Assembly: GCA_964342695.1 (NCBI GenBank)
Contig: CAYFFV010000007.1
Location: forward strand, 32,018 to 96,017
Origin: CAYFFV01 sp964342695
GTDB lineage: Bacteria > Acidobacteriota > Vicinamibacteria > Vicinamibacterales > UBA8438
Direction: 5' to 3'
DNA: 64,000 bases
The position numbers and the translations under genes are program-made. Shown here in pieces: positions 15,909 through 24,820 of this stretch. Each line of letters starts with the position of its first letter. Position 1 is the first letter of the stretch. Below the pieces are notes generated by a model that was given only the letters and a program-made list of their open reading frames with translations, made no database searches and was not told where the DNA came from.

Positions 15909-18743
15909 ATGTCTCATGAATGTATTGATGTACGAGGTGCTCGCGTACATAACCTTAAGAACCTTGACGTACAGATCCCTCGAAATAAATTCGTAGTGAT
16001 TACAGGCCTCTCGGGCTCTGGAAAATCTTCACTAGCTTTTGACACAATTTATGCTGAGGGGCAGAGGAGGTATGTAGAATCTCTTTCGGCTTATGCGAGA
16101 CAATTTCTTGAGCAGGTTGAAAAGCCCGATGTTGATCAGATAGATGGACTTTCACCAGCTATATCTATAGAACAAAGGACTACAGGTTCGAACCCGCGAT
16201 CAACAGTGGGAACGGTTACCGAAATTTACGATTATTTGCGCCTACTATTTTCGAATGTTGGCTCAGTTCATTGCCCTTTGTGTGATGCTCCTGTTACGTC
16301 CCAGTCCTTTGATCAGATAGTTGAGTCTATTCTTGCCAGTCCTACTGCAGAGAGGGTAAACCTTCTGGCGCCGGTAGTGCGTGGGCGTAAAGGAGCCTTC
16401 AAAAAAGAATTGGCTTCACTGAGATCTAAAGGAATTCTAAAAGTCAGGGTAGACGGTGAAATTCGGTCTCTTGATGAAAATATTGATCTTGACCGCAGAA
16501 AAAATCACTTCATAGAAGCGTTAGTTGATCGATTAATAGTCCGGGAAGGTGCTGAGCGACGGCTAATAAGATCCATTGAATTTGCTTTAGATCTTGCAGA
16601 GGATTGCCTGATACTAAACACATTGGAAAATGGTGATCAGGTATTTTCTAGACGTATGGCATGCATAGATTGTGGCGTCAATATACCTGAACTTACCTCG
16701 CGTTCTTTTTCTTTTAATTCAAAATATGGTGCCTGTGCTGAATGTCAAGGTCTTGGCTCTCTCGAAAGTTTTGACCCGAAGCTAATCGTTCCTGATGAGA
16801 CACTGTCTTTAGCCGAGGGAGCCGTTCGTCCTTGGTCTGGCGGCGATGGGAAGTTGGTTTCAAAGTTTTTAGAGAAATTATCTAAAGAACATGGAATAAA
16901 TCTTGAGCTTCCTTTTAAAAAGCTGGCAGTTGGTAAGCGAAAATTACTATTTTACGGTCCAAAACCTACTAAACAAATTAAGAATATCCGAACAAAAACA
17001 CAGTCAAGATCAAAATCTGTTTTAGATCCTTTTGGAAACGTTTTTGAGGGAATTATTCCAAATCTTTGTCGTCGTTATCAAAATGGAACTTTATCTCAGC
17101 AGGAGAAACTCGATTGCTATCGTTCGTTGAGAAAATGTCAAGAATGTGGAGGTTCACGACTTCGTCCGGAAAGTCGGTCGGTTCGTGTGGGTGGAAGGTC
17201 CTTAGAAGAGTATGTTGGGCGACCTATTGAAGAAGCGCGACAATTATTTGAAAAATTACAATTTGAAGGTCGGGAGGCTTTGTTGGCCGATCTTGTTCTT
17301 AATGAAATTCGGGCAAGGTTGTCTTTTTTAACAAACGTTGGTGTCGGATATTTAACACTTGCCCGTGGTTCTGAAACGCTATCTGGTGGTGAGGCTCAAC
17401 GTATTCGACTTGCGACTCAAATTGGCGCAAATTTGAGTGGTGTCCTTTACGTTCTTGACGAGCCTTCTATTGGTTTACATCAGCGTGACAATCGTTTGTT
17501 ATTGGAGACTTTGGCTAAGCTTAGGGATCAAGGAAATACAGTCATCGTTGTGGAGCATGACGAAGATACTATTCGATCGGCTGACTATGTTGTTGATTTA
17601 GGCTCTGGGGCTGGTGAGCACGGTGGCAAGATTATTTTTAATGGAACTCCTGCGAATCTAATAGGTAAAGATCGCAACTCTCTTACGGGGCAATATCTCC
17701 GCAAAGAGCTTGAGATACCTAGGCCCTCTTCACGTCGGCCGATAGATAAGGGGGAAATCGTTGTTCGAAAAGCCACTGCAAACAACTTGAAGGGAATTGA
17801 CGCGAGATTCCCGGTTGGTGTCTTGATAGCGGTGACTGGTGTAAGTGGTTCTGGTAAGTCAACATTAGTCAATGGAATCCTTTATCGCCGACTCGCCAAA
17901 TTATTGCATCGATCTTCGCATGAGGCCGGAGGTCATCTTTCGATCGAGGGGGTTGAATTAATTGACAAGGTGATTCAGATTGATCAATCTCCGATAGGAC
18001 GAACGCCACGTTCAAATCCTGCTACTTACACGGGATTATTTACTTTTATCCGAGAATTATTTTCGATGTTACCTGAATCTCGTGCTAGGGGTTATCGCCC
18101 TGGGCGGTTTTCGTTTAACGTGAAAGGTGGCAGGTGTGAAGCCTGTCAGGGTGGTGGTGTTATGGCTATCGAAATGCATTTCTTGCCAGACGTTTATGTA
18201 ACATGTGAGCAATGCAAGGGGCGTCGATATAACCGAGAGACGCTTGAGATAATGTACAGGGGAGTTTCCGTAGGAGATGTTCTAGATCTTACTGTTGATC
18301 AAGCTAAGTCGCTGCTTGAAAATTTTCCTCCTATCGCCAGGAAATTGACCACATTACAAGATGTAGGTTTGGGTTATCTTAAATTAGGGCAGTCGGCTTC
18401 GACTTTGAGTGGAGGTGAGGCTCAGCGTGTTAAGTTGGCAAAAGAGCTCTCAAGGCATAGCACAGGTCGGACTCTGTATATTTTGGACGAACCTACTACT
18501 GGATTACATTTTGAGGATGCAAGAAAGTTGTTGGACGTCCTTAACCAGCTCGTAGATCATGGGAATACTGTTGTGGTTATTGAACACCACTTAGATATTA
18601 TAAATGCTGTTGATCATATTATTGATCTTGGTCCGGAAGGGGGAGATGGCGGAGGATTAATTATTGCTGAAGGTACTCCTGAAAAGGTAGCTGCAGTAAA
18701 TGGTTCCCATACAGGTTCTTTTATTAGGGCTGCCCTGTCATGA
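15909..18743 (+). CDS. uvrA: Excinuclease ABC subunit A
   Basis: Damage-recognition ATPase of nucleotide excision repair, 944 residues, full length. The first ATP site has GLSGSGKS at 33-40, the second GVSGSGKST around residue 645. Both ABC signature motifs are present (ETLSGGEAQRI and STLSGGEAQRV). The zinc modules are intact: CPLC ... CIDCG ... CAECQG in the first half and CEACQGGG ... CEQCKGRRYN in the second. The neighbours are unrelated to repair except perhaps the HNH gene 1.1 kb upstream. A candidate terminator follows. uvrB and uvrC are not in the window. Confidence 0.98.
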   Translation: MSHECIDVRGARVHNLKNLDVQIPRNKFVVITGLSGSGKSSLAFDTIYAEGQRRYVESLSAYARQFLEQVEKPDVDQIDGLSPAISIEQRTTGSNPRSTVGTVTEIYDYLRLLFSNVGSVHCPLCDAPVTSQSFDQIVESILASPTAERVNLLAPVVRGRKGAFKKELASLRSKGILKVRVDGEIRSLDENIDLDRRKNHFIEALVDRLIVREGAERRLIRSIEFALDLAEDCLILNTLENGDQVFSRRMACIDCGVNIPELTSRSFSFNSKYGACAECQGLGSLESFDPKLIVPDETLSLAEGAVRPWSGGDGKLVSKFLEKLSKEHGINLELPFKKLAVGKRKLLFYGPKPTKQIKNIRTKTQSRSKSVLDPFGNVFEGIIPNLCRRYQNGTLSQQEKLDCYRSLRKCQECGGSRLRPESRSVRVGGRSLEEYVGRPIEEARQLFEKLQFEGREALLADLVLNEIRARLSFLTNVGVGYLTLARGSETLSGGEAQRIRLATQIGANLSGVLYVLDEPSIGLHQRDNRLLLETLAKLRDQGNTVIVVEHDEDTIRSADYVVDLGSGAGEHGGKIIFNGTPANLIGKDRNSLTGQYLRKELEIPRPSSRRPIDKGEIVVRKATANNLKGIDARFPVGVLIAVTGVSGSGKSTLVNGILYRRLAKLLHRSSHEAGGHLSIEGVELIDKVIQIDQSPIGRTPRSNPATYTGLFTFIRELFSMLPESRARGYRPGRFSFNVKGGRCEACQGGGVMAIEMHFLPDVYVTCEQCKGRRYNRETLEIMYRGVSVGDVLDLTVDQAKSLLENFPPIARKLTTLQDVGLGYLKLGQSASTLSGGEAQRVKLAKELSRHSTGRTLYILDEPTTGLHFEDARKLLDVLNQLVDHGNTVVVIEHHLDIINAVDHIIDLGPEGGDGGGLIIAEGTPEKVAAVNGSHTGSFIRAALS

Positions 18744-18811
18744 ATCTTTTGTCAGTCGCCCTTGCTGATTTAATAAGCAATCTTGATGTGTTGCATAAAT
18801 AACACACTATT

Positions 18812-18853
18812 AAACTTTAGTATTGTGGCTAAATAGCAACACTATAGTTTTTA
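18812..18853 (+). terminator. Rho-independent terminator after uvrA
   Basis: An imperfect stem pairs AAACTTTAGTATTGTGGCT (18812-18830) with AGCAACACTATAGTTT (18835-18850), closed by a short A-rich loop and followed by a T run (GTTTTTAT). Placement 70-110 nt beyond the uvrA stop fits. Confidence 0.6.
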
Positions 18854-18965
18854 TGTAAGTTTCTATGAAACCTTAATATTTCTATAAGTTGTTTTTTTAT
18901 AATATCTTACGTAAAATCTCGGTAGTTTCCATTATTTGGTATTAATTTTGCTTAGTAAATTAGAC

Positions 18966-19895
18966 GTGAAAAAAGTAGTTTGCCATACACAGCGTACTGT
19001 TCGCCGGGCGGTTTCTTGTTCAGGCATCGGGCTTCATTCTGGTCAAAAAGGCACCCTTCGTCTGAGACCTGCGAAAGCGGATACAGGAATAGTGTTCAAA
19101 AGATTGGACCTTGGCGGCATGGAAATTCCGGCGAGGATTGAACACCTCTCTAGCATTAATTATGCTACGGGATTGGCGAATAATAGTGCATCGGTTGAGA
19201 CCGTTGAACACCTTCTTGCAGCACTCGTTGGACTTGGAGTAGACAATGTCATTGTTGAATTGAACCAAGCTGAAGTTCCTATTATGGATGGAAGTGCGGC
19301 ATCGTTTGTTTACTTAGTGCATGAAGCCGGTGTTCAATCATTACCAGCGGCACGGAAATTTTTAAAGGTTTCACGATCTATTTCATTTGTCCAGGGAGAC
19401 AAGCGTATTGCGTTGTATCCTTCTGAGCATTTAAATGTGACATATAGCATTAATTTCGATCATCCTTTATTGAGGCATCAGTCACATTCAATTCAATTAA
19501 CGGAAGAGTCATTTGTTGATGAAATTGCACCGGCACGGACATTTGGTTTTTTAAAAGAAGTTGAGTTGCTGAGGCAAAAAGGGTTGGCGCTTGGAGGATC
19601 GCTCGACAATGCGATTGTGTTAGGCGAAACAGGCATATTGAATAGTTCATTGCGGCTTGAAAATGAATTTGTAAGACATAAGATCCTTGACGTAATAGGT
19701 GATCTATCTCTTATTGGATATCCTATTATTGGCAACCTTGTTGTTCACCGTGGAGGTCATGCTTTACACGCCAACTTTGCCAAGCTTGTGCTTGAGGAGA
19801 CGGATGCTTGGCGTCTTGTTGATTCACCTGTTGAGCCTCTCGAAGTTCCTGATTCGCAGGAAATTCCTGTGAAGGGCACTGCTGCCGCTAGGTAG
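18966..19895 (+). CDS. lpxC: UDP-3-O-acyl-N-acetylglucosamine deacetylase
   Basis: Zinc enzyme for the committed step of lipid A synthesis; its presence implies an LPS outer membrane. I prefer the GTG at 18966, giving 309 residues; TTG codons at 18936 and 18948 are upstream alternatives. From this start the zinc ligands fall at His82 (in VEHLLAAL), His238 and Asp242 (in RHKILDVIGD), and the catalytic histidine at 265 in HRGGHALH, almost the E. coli numbering. It lies alone between uvrA and lysA; other lpx genes are not in the window. Confidence 0.96.
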   Translation: MKKVVCHTQRTVRRAVSCSGIGLHSGQKGTLRLRPAKADTGIVFKRLDLGGMEIPARIEHLSSINYATGLANNSASVETVEHLLAALVGLGVDNVIVELNQAEVPIMDGSAASFVYLVHEAGVQSLPAARKFLKVSRSISFVQGDKRIALYPSEHLNVTYSINFDHPLLRHQSHSIQLTEESFVDEIAPARTFGFLKEVELLRQKGLALGGSLDNAIVLGETGILNSSLRLENEFVRHKILDVIGDLSLIGYPIIGNLVVHRGGHALHANFAKLVLEETDAWRLVDSPVEPLEVPDSQEIPVKGTAAAR

Positions 19896-20116
19896 TTTTA
19901 GCGAGAAAGTAACATTTCTAAACCAAGTGAAAGTACGGTTTAACCTGAGTCGATATGTGTTTCTGGTGGAATTCTTCTTTTTCTAATAGCCATATCAAAA
20001 TCTATCTGACTACTAACAGCGGGCGACGATTTTCGTGGTAAAAGATTTTCTTATGTAGATTCCTTTTATTTATTGAGTTTACAATCCTCAACTAATTTCT
20101 TTTCTAACTTTTTGAC
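19896..20116. other. Intergenic region between lpxC and lysA
   Basis: 221 AT-rich bases without a credible ORF. A short TTGAG/CTCAA inverted repeat occurs about 30-50 bases before lysA. No confident promoter or terminator was recognised. Confidence 0.3.
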
Positions 20117-21349
20117 GTGCTTCAAAAATCAATATTTGCTCACCGTGAAGACATATCGGTCGTCGAAATTTCTCGTCGGGTTGGAACTCCTTTTTATTTA
20201 TACGACGGTGATAGGGTGGCGTCACGCTTTGCTGCCTTTGATCGTGCGTTTGGTGCCTACAATCATCAAGTCCATTACGCTCTAAAAGCTAATTCCACCC
20301 TTGCTATTGCGCGTATTATTAAAAAATTGGGTGGTAGTGTTGATGCAAATTCTGGTGGGGAAATTGATGTTGCTCTTCGTGCTGGTTTTAAGCCTTCTGA
20401 AATTATTTTTACAGGAGTTGGAAAAACAGAGTCGGAACTTCGCAGGGCCGTTGAATTAGGAGTTAAGGCAATTAATGTTGAAAGTGTCGGAGAACTAGAG
20501 CGTATTGATCAATTTGCATCAGACAAAGGTGTTCAAGCAAGTGTTGCCATTCGGGTTAATCCAGATGTAATTGCCAGAACTCATCCTAATATTTCTACGG
20601 GTAGCCGTGCGCACAAGTTCGGTGTTCCTATTGAGACTGCACGGGATGCATGTATAAAGGCACTTCAGTATGATGGTGTAAAGGTAGTTGGTTTACATGT
20701 TCACATTGGTTCGCAATTATTATCAGTAGAGCCGATCAGAAGTGCGCTTTCTGTTGTTGCGTCATTGGCAAATGAACTTTTGGATCGTGGCTGTCCTTTA
20801 GAGCATTTTGATGTGGGTGGTGGTCTTGGAATTGCCTACGATGGTTCGGATTCTTTGGACGTAGACGAATATGCCGCCACGGTCATTGATTCTATCGCTT
20901 CTACGGGACTCATATTGTTAACTGAACCGGGTCGCTGGATTGTTGGTCCCACTGGTGTTTTAATAGCTCGTGTTGTTGACGTAAAACCTAAGGATTCAGA
21001 TCGATATTTTGTAGTTCTAGATGCCGGAATGAGTGAGTTATTGCGCCCTGCACTTTACGGAGCCTTCCATCGTCTTGAATTACTTGAGCCAAGGGATAGG
21101 GTGCCGGTAAGCTGTGACGTAGTGGGTCCAATTTGTGAAACTAGTGATGTGCTAGGTGAAGAGAGGGTAATGCCTCTGCCAGAAGTTGGTGATCTTGTTG
21201 CAGTTATGGATGCAGGAGCTTACGGTGCTACCATGGCGTCAAACTATAATCGCCATCCACTTCCTGCAGAAGTAATTATTGAAAAAGATGGTTGGAGGAT
21301 AGTACGTCGCCGTCAAACAATTGAAGACATGCTGCAATTCGAGGACTAA
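20117..21349 (+). CDS. lysA: Diaminopimelate decarboxylase
   Basis: PLP enzyme of fold type III making lysine from meso-diaminopimelate. 410 residues from a GTG at 20117. Visible landmarks are the PLP lysine at 57 in HYALKANST, HVHIGSQL, the phosphate-binding GGGLGIAY, EPGRWIVG and the C-terminal DAGAYGATMASNYN with the intersubunit active-site tyrosine. tmk follows eight bases later and is presumably co-transcribed. The dapA-like gene at 11.7 kb is a possible pathway partner but looks more like HOGA. Confidence 0.97.
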   Translation: MLQKSIFAHREDISVVEISRRVGTPFYLYDGDRVASRFAAFDRAFGAYNHQVHYALKANSTLAIARIIKKLGGSVDANSGGEIDVALRAGFKPSEIIFTGVGKTESELRRAVELGVKAINVESVGELERIDQFASDKGVQASVAIRVNPDVIARTHPNISTGSRAHKFGVPIETARDACIKALQYDGVKVVGLHVHIGSQLLSVEPIRSALSVVASLANELLDRGCPLEHFDVGGGLGIAYDGSDSLDVDEYAATVIDSIASTGLILLTEPGRWIVGPTGVLIARVVDVKPKDSDRYFVVLDAGMSELLRPALYGAFHRLELLEPRDRVPVSCDVVGPICETSDVLGEERVMPLPEVGDLVAVMDAGAYGATMASNYNRHPLPAEVIIEKDGWRIVRRRQTIEDMLQFED

Positions 21350-21356
21350 TTGTTCT

Positions 21357-21944
21357 ATGTTGATCGCATTTGAAGGCTTAGATCAGAGTGGTAAAGAGAC
21401 CCAGGCACGTTTACTTAGGGATCGCATGCGTGCTGCGGGTGAAAAAGCGAGAGTGGTGTCGTTTCCAGATTACGGAACTCCAATTGGTGAGGAAATAGCG
21501 CGGGCTCTTCAAGGTGAGAGGGAATATGGATCTGAGGTAATGCAACTGCTTTATGTGGCTAACCGTTTCGAGCGTCTTCCAGATCTCAAGCGATGGTCCG
21601 AGGCCAATATTTCGTTGCTATTCGACCGGTATATTTCGTCAAGCATAGCTTACGGTGAGGCACAAGGGCTAAGTGCAGGTTGGCTGAATGAGATACAGCG
21701 TTCGCTACCACAGCCTGAGGTGACCATTCTGCTAGATATTTCTCCCGACATCGCTGTGTCTCGAAAATCTCTTGACCGTGATCGTTACGAAGCCGATCTA
21801 TTGCTCCAGAACAGGGTGAGAGAAAGCTATCTACGTCAAGCCAAGCAGCATGGATGGTTGGTTGTTAATGGGGCAGGCGATGTTGAAACGGTTTCTGACT
21901 CTGTGATCCAAGTAGTAACTCCAAGTATTCCGGCACTCGATTAA
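21357..21944 (+). CDS. tmk: Thymidylate kinase
   Basis: Phosphorylates dTMP to dTDP. 195 residues from the ATG at 21357; an upstream start at 21321 would overlap lysA. The P-loop reads EGLDQSGKETQ, with Glu where Walker A motifs have Ser or Thr. The other motifs are standard: FDRYISSSIAYG (the DR(Y/H) motif) and a LID arginine region LDRDRYEAD. The protein is otherwise intact and I regard it as functional; similar GKE loops occur in some kinase subfamilies to my knowledge. Its stop lies 22 nt from the convergent rsfS stop. Confidence 0.94.
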   Translation: MLIAFEGLDQSGKETQARLLRDRMRAAGEKARVVSFPDYGTPIGEEIARALQGEREYGSEVMQLLYVANRFERLPDLKRWSEANISLLFDRYISSSIAYGEAQGLSAGWLNEIQRSLPQPEVTILLDISPDIAVSRKSLDRDRYEADLLLQNRVRESYLRQAKQHGWLVVNGAGDVETVSDSVIQVVTPSIPALD

Positions 21945-21966
21945 TCGATAATTGAATATTTCGATT

Positions 21967-22359
21967 CTAGACGGAACTTTCTTCCGTTATCCGACTTGCA
22001 CTTCCCCAGAGTCTTTCTAAATCGTAAAAATTTCTTGTTTTTGGAGTGAATACGTGAACAACGAAGTCAAAAAAATCCATGGTTACCCATTCTCCATGGT
22101 CATAGCCTTCGATCTTGGCGATTCTGTCATTTGAAGAGACTAATTTACTACGGACTTCATCTACTATAGCTCTTGACTGTCTGACATTTGTTGAAGAACA
22201 TAAGATGAAATAATCAGTAAATGCTTGTGAATCTCCCAAAAAGAGTACTACGACATCAAAGGCTTTTTTATCTTTAACGGATTGAATGACTTTTTGAATG
22301 TCGCCCGGCAATTTTTTGATAGCGTCGCTGTTTTGCAATTTAATTCCGTTTGTGTCCAC
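21967..22359 (-). CDS. rsfS: Ribosome silencing factor
   Basis: 130 residues. RsfS binds L14 on the large subunit and blocks subunit joining when nutrients are scarce. The conserved core is present: FDVVVLFLGDSQAFTDYFILCSSTNVRQ, then GYDHGEWVTMDFFDFVVHVF. It lies directly downstream of nadD (8 nt), the almost universal nadD-rsfS order, and ends the rplU-rpmA-obgE-nadD-rsfS run of ribosome-linked genes. Confidence 0.96.
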   Translation of the reverse strand: MDTNGIKLQNSDAIKKLPGDIQKVIQSVKDKKAFDVVVLFLGDSQAFTDYFILCSSTNVRQSRAIVDEVRSKLVSSNDRIAKIEGYDHGEWVTMDFFDFVVHVFTPKTRNFYDLERLWGSASRITEESSV

Positions 22360-22367
22360 TTTATAAA

Positions 22368-23021
22368 TTAGTCTTTGTAGAGATTATAGTTGGTAATATA
22401 ACTTTCCACCGTGGAGGGGACTAATCCTTCGATTGTTTCTCCGATCTTCAATTTTCTTCTTATTTCTGATGAAGAAATAGATCGAGTCGGTCCATCGACT
22501 AGCCATATCGACAGAGGCGAACAATCCGTGGGAGGGGTTTCTAAGGGTTTTCGCATCCGTTGAACTAAATCGGGAAATGTTTTCCGCAAAGAAAGAACAG
22601 ATTGACCGTTTCTGGAAATTACAATGAAATGACTTTGATCGATTACTGCTGGATAGTTATGCCACGTTTTAATTTCTAAGAATGCATCAATTCCGGTAAT
22701 AAAAAAAATATTCTGTCGACAATGGCCTAATTCTTCAATTCGCCTCAGGGTTAAAGATGTGAACGAAGGAGTAGGCGAATCAGATTCAATAGTGCTTGTC
22801 GAGAAGTTGTTGTGAGATTGTGAAACCGACACTGCCATCGCAAGACGGTGATGAATAGACGCCAAAGGCTGAGTGGAACGATGCGGGGGTTGCCGAGCAG
22901 GTAAGATGACTATCTCGTCAAGAGCACAGGCCTCAATTGCTTTTTGAGCTGCGTCTAGATGCCCTAGATGAATAGGGTCAAAAGTTCCCCCAAGTATTCC
23001 TATCCTTTTTTCGCGTGTCAC
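22368..23021 (-). CDS. nadD: Nicotinate-nucleotide adenylyltransferase
   Basis: Adds AMP to nicotinate mononucleotide in NAD synthesis. 217 residues from a GTG at 23021, seven bases after the obgE stop. The nucleotidyltransferase signature GGTFDPIHLGH is at residues 11-21 and the C-terminal ISSSEIRRKLKIG motif near residue 183. Sits between obgE and rsfS as in many bacteria. Confidence 0.97.
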   Translation of the reverse strand: MTREKRIGILGGTFDPIHLGHLDAAQKAIEACALDEIVILPARQPPHRSTQPLASIHHRLAMAVSVSQSHNNFSTSTIESDSPTPSFTSLTLRRIEELGHCRQNIFFITGIDAFLEIKTWHNYPAVIDQSHFIVISRNGQSVLSLRKTFPDLVQRMRKPLETPPTDCSPLSIWLVDGPTRSISSSEIRRKLKIGETIEGLVPSTVESYITNYNLYKD

Positions 23022-23028
23022 GTAGACG

Positions 23029-24096
23029 CTAGTCCTTTATCTCGTTTTTAAAAGAATTAGTAGTTGAGTTCAGGGCTGTCCATATCGCTTCTTTAAGAGA
23101 GGCGATTCCTTCTCCTGTTACAGCGGAAATAGAATAAAGTTTAATGGACTTTTCCCGAAGAAAAATTTTAAGGCTCTTAAGCTGTTTGGGGTCATCAAGA
23201 CTGTCTATTTTGTTTGCGACGACTATTTGCGGCTTTTTATCAAGACTAAGCAGGCTTATATTTTCGAGATCCGGGTAATCATTTGAGTATAGAGCCAGCT
23301 CTTTCAGTACGACATTAAAATCTTCTATTGGATTTCGTCCGGACTCAGAAGAGGCATCAATAATATGTAATAAGACACGTGTGCGTTCGAGATGATTAAG
23401 AAATTTCAAGCCAAGGCCCTGTCCCTTGTGGGCTCCTGCGATCAGACCAGGAATATCCGCAAGTACAAAACTGCGTTCCTCATCGAGTTTCACTACGCCA
23501 AGATGGGGTTCCAATGTTGTGAATGGATAGTTTGCAATTTTTGGACGAGCTGCCGACAAATGGGAGAGCAATGTAGATTTTCCAACATTAGGAAATCCAA
23601 CTAATCCGACATCTGCGAGTAGCTTAAGTGAAAGGCGTATTTGATTGAACTCACCTTGGTTCCCAAGTTCAGCATGATAAGGGGCTCTGTTTGTGGAGGA
23701 TGCAAAAGATTCGTTGCCTCGGCCTCCACGCCCTCCTTTGGCCACACAGACTGATTGGTTAGCTATTGTAAGGTCTGCTAACTTCTTAAACTTTTCAAAT
23801 TCGTGGAGGTAAACAACCGTTCCAATTGGAACATCCAGTGTTAGATCTTTGCCGGACACACCGCGTCGGCTACTTCCTTCTCCATGTGCCCCACGAGACG
23901 CCTGAAAGTGCCGCTTAAAACGATAATTTATAAGAGTATTATGGTGTGTGCTCGCGCGAAGAAATATGGAGCCACCATGGCCGCCATTTCCACCGTCTGG
24001 TCCACCTCGTGGCACAAACTTTTCTCGGCGAAAACTAGTACACCCGTTTCCTCCGTTTCCTGCCTTTACCTCGATGTCGACTTCGTCGACGAACAT
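23029..24096 (-). CDS. obgE: GTPase Obg/CgtA
   Basis: 355 residues. The glycine-rich Obg domain covers residues 1-158 (VKAGNGGNGCTSFRREKFVPRGGP-type repeats), followed by the G domain with GFPNVGKS at 167-174, the DIPGLIAGAH switch region and NKID. There is no long C-terminal tail of the OCT type. It acts in late 50S assembly and stress responses, which fits its place after L21 and L27. Confidence 0.98.
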   Translation of the reverse strand: MFVDEVDIEVKAGNGGNGCTSFRREKFVPRGGPDGGNGGHGGSIFLRASTHHNTLINYRFKRHFQASRGAHGEGSSRRGVSGKDLTLDVPIGTVVYLHEFEKFKKLADLTIANQSVCVAKGGRGGRGNESFASSTNRAPYHAELGNQGEFNQIRLSLKLLADVGLVGFPNVGKSTLLSHLSAARPKIANYPFTTLEPHLGVVKLDEERSFVLADIPGLIAGAHKGQGLGLKFLNHLERTRVLLHIIDASSESGRNPIEDFNVVLKELALYSNDYPDLENISLLSLDKKPQIVVANKIDSLDDPKQLKSLKIFLREKSIKLYSISAVTGEGIASLKEAIWTALNSTTNSFKNEIKD

Positions 24097-24138
24097 ATAG
24101 TTCGCTTATTCACGCCTTTGGAAAATAAAGATAACTAA

Positions 24139-24417
24139 TTATGCGGGACTGCTCGGCGTGTGTGTGAGCGGTAGGACGCTGATGACTCTTCCACGTGAGC
24201 CATGATCTTCAAATGAAACACGACCAGGGCTTTTGGCAAACAACGTGTCATCTTTTCCTAATCCAACATTTACACCAGGTTTGAAGCGAAGTCCTCTTTG
24301 CCGAACAATGATGGCTCCGCCTTTTACAATATTTCCGTCGAAGCGCTTGACACCCAGTCTTTGCGCCTGACTGTCGCGGCCATTTCTTGAACTTCCTTGT
24401 CCTTTTTTATGAGCCAT
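24139..24417 (-). CDS. rpmA: 50S ribosomal protein L27
   Basis: 92 residues, beginning MAHKKGQGSSRNGRDSQ. The peptidyl-transferase-reaching tail starts directly after Met, without the cleavable Firmicutes-type N-terminal extension. It starts four bases after the rplU stop. Confidence 0.98.
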   Translation of the reverse strand: MAHKKGQGSSRNGRDSQAQRLGVKRFDGNIVKGGAIIVRQRGLRFKPGVNVGLGKDDTLFAKSPGRVSFEDHGSRGRVISVLPLTHTPSSPA

Positions 24418-24421
24418 AGAT

Positions 24422-24751
24422 CTAACCCGTCTCGATGCTGGTAATTTTCACGCGTGTTAGAAGTGAACGGTGTCCCGTTGTACGACGCATACCTTTACGT
24501 CTCTTTTTCTTGAAAACCCTTATTTTGGGTCCTTGTTCATCACCTTGTGAAACACCCACAACTCTGGTACTTGGTAAATTAGGAGTACCGACGGAAAATT
24601 CTCCATTGCCACTGGAAACAAATAGGACTTCATCAAAAACTATTTCTTCACCGGGCTTAACGGAACGGTAGTCAACCGAAAGTTCGACTCCAGGTTCCGC
24701 TCGGTGTTGTCTTCCACCACTTCGAATGATTGCATACGATGATAGAGTCAT
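24422..24751 (-). CDS. rplU: 50S ribosomal protein L21
   Basis: 109 residues from the ATG at 24751. The N-terminal YAIIRSGGRQHRAEPG and the C-terminal KKRRKGMRRTTGHRSLLTRV are characteristic L21 signatures. It opens the rplU-rpmA-obgE-nadD-rsfS cluster; the preceding 69 nt contain two small hairpins that may regulate it. Confidence 0.97.
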   Translation of the reverse strand: MTLSSYAIIRSGGRQHRAEPGVELSVDYRSVKPGEEIVFDEVLFVSSGNGEFSVGTPNLPSTRVVGVSQGDEQGPKIRVFKKKRRKGMRRTTGHRSLLTRVKITSIETG

Positions 24752-24765
24752 ATTCTCAAAACAGT

Positions 24766-24801
24766 AATCGTAATACGATGTCTACTGCACTGTAAAGTGC
24801 A
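24766..24801 (-). promoter_or_regulatory. Two small hairpins in the rplU leader
   Basis: Read on the minus strand, TGCACT-TTAC-AGTGCA (24801-24786) is a perfect 6-bp stem with a four-base loop. It is soon followed by ATCGTATTACGAT, a second short inverted repeat, about 20 nt before the L21 start. They could be a terminator remnant for the upstream lipoprotein gene or a ribosomal-protein leader; there is no U-tract. Confidence 0.35.
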
Positions 24802-24820
24802 TTGATTCAGAAATGACTGA

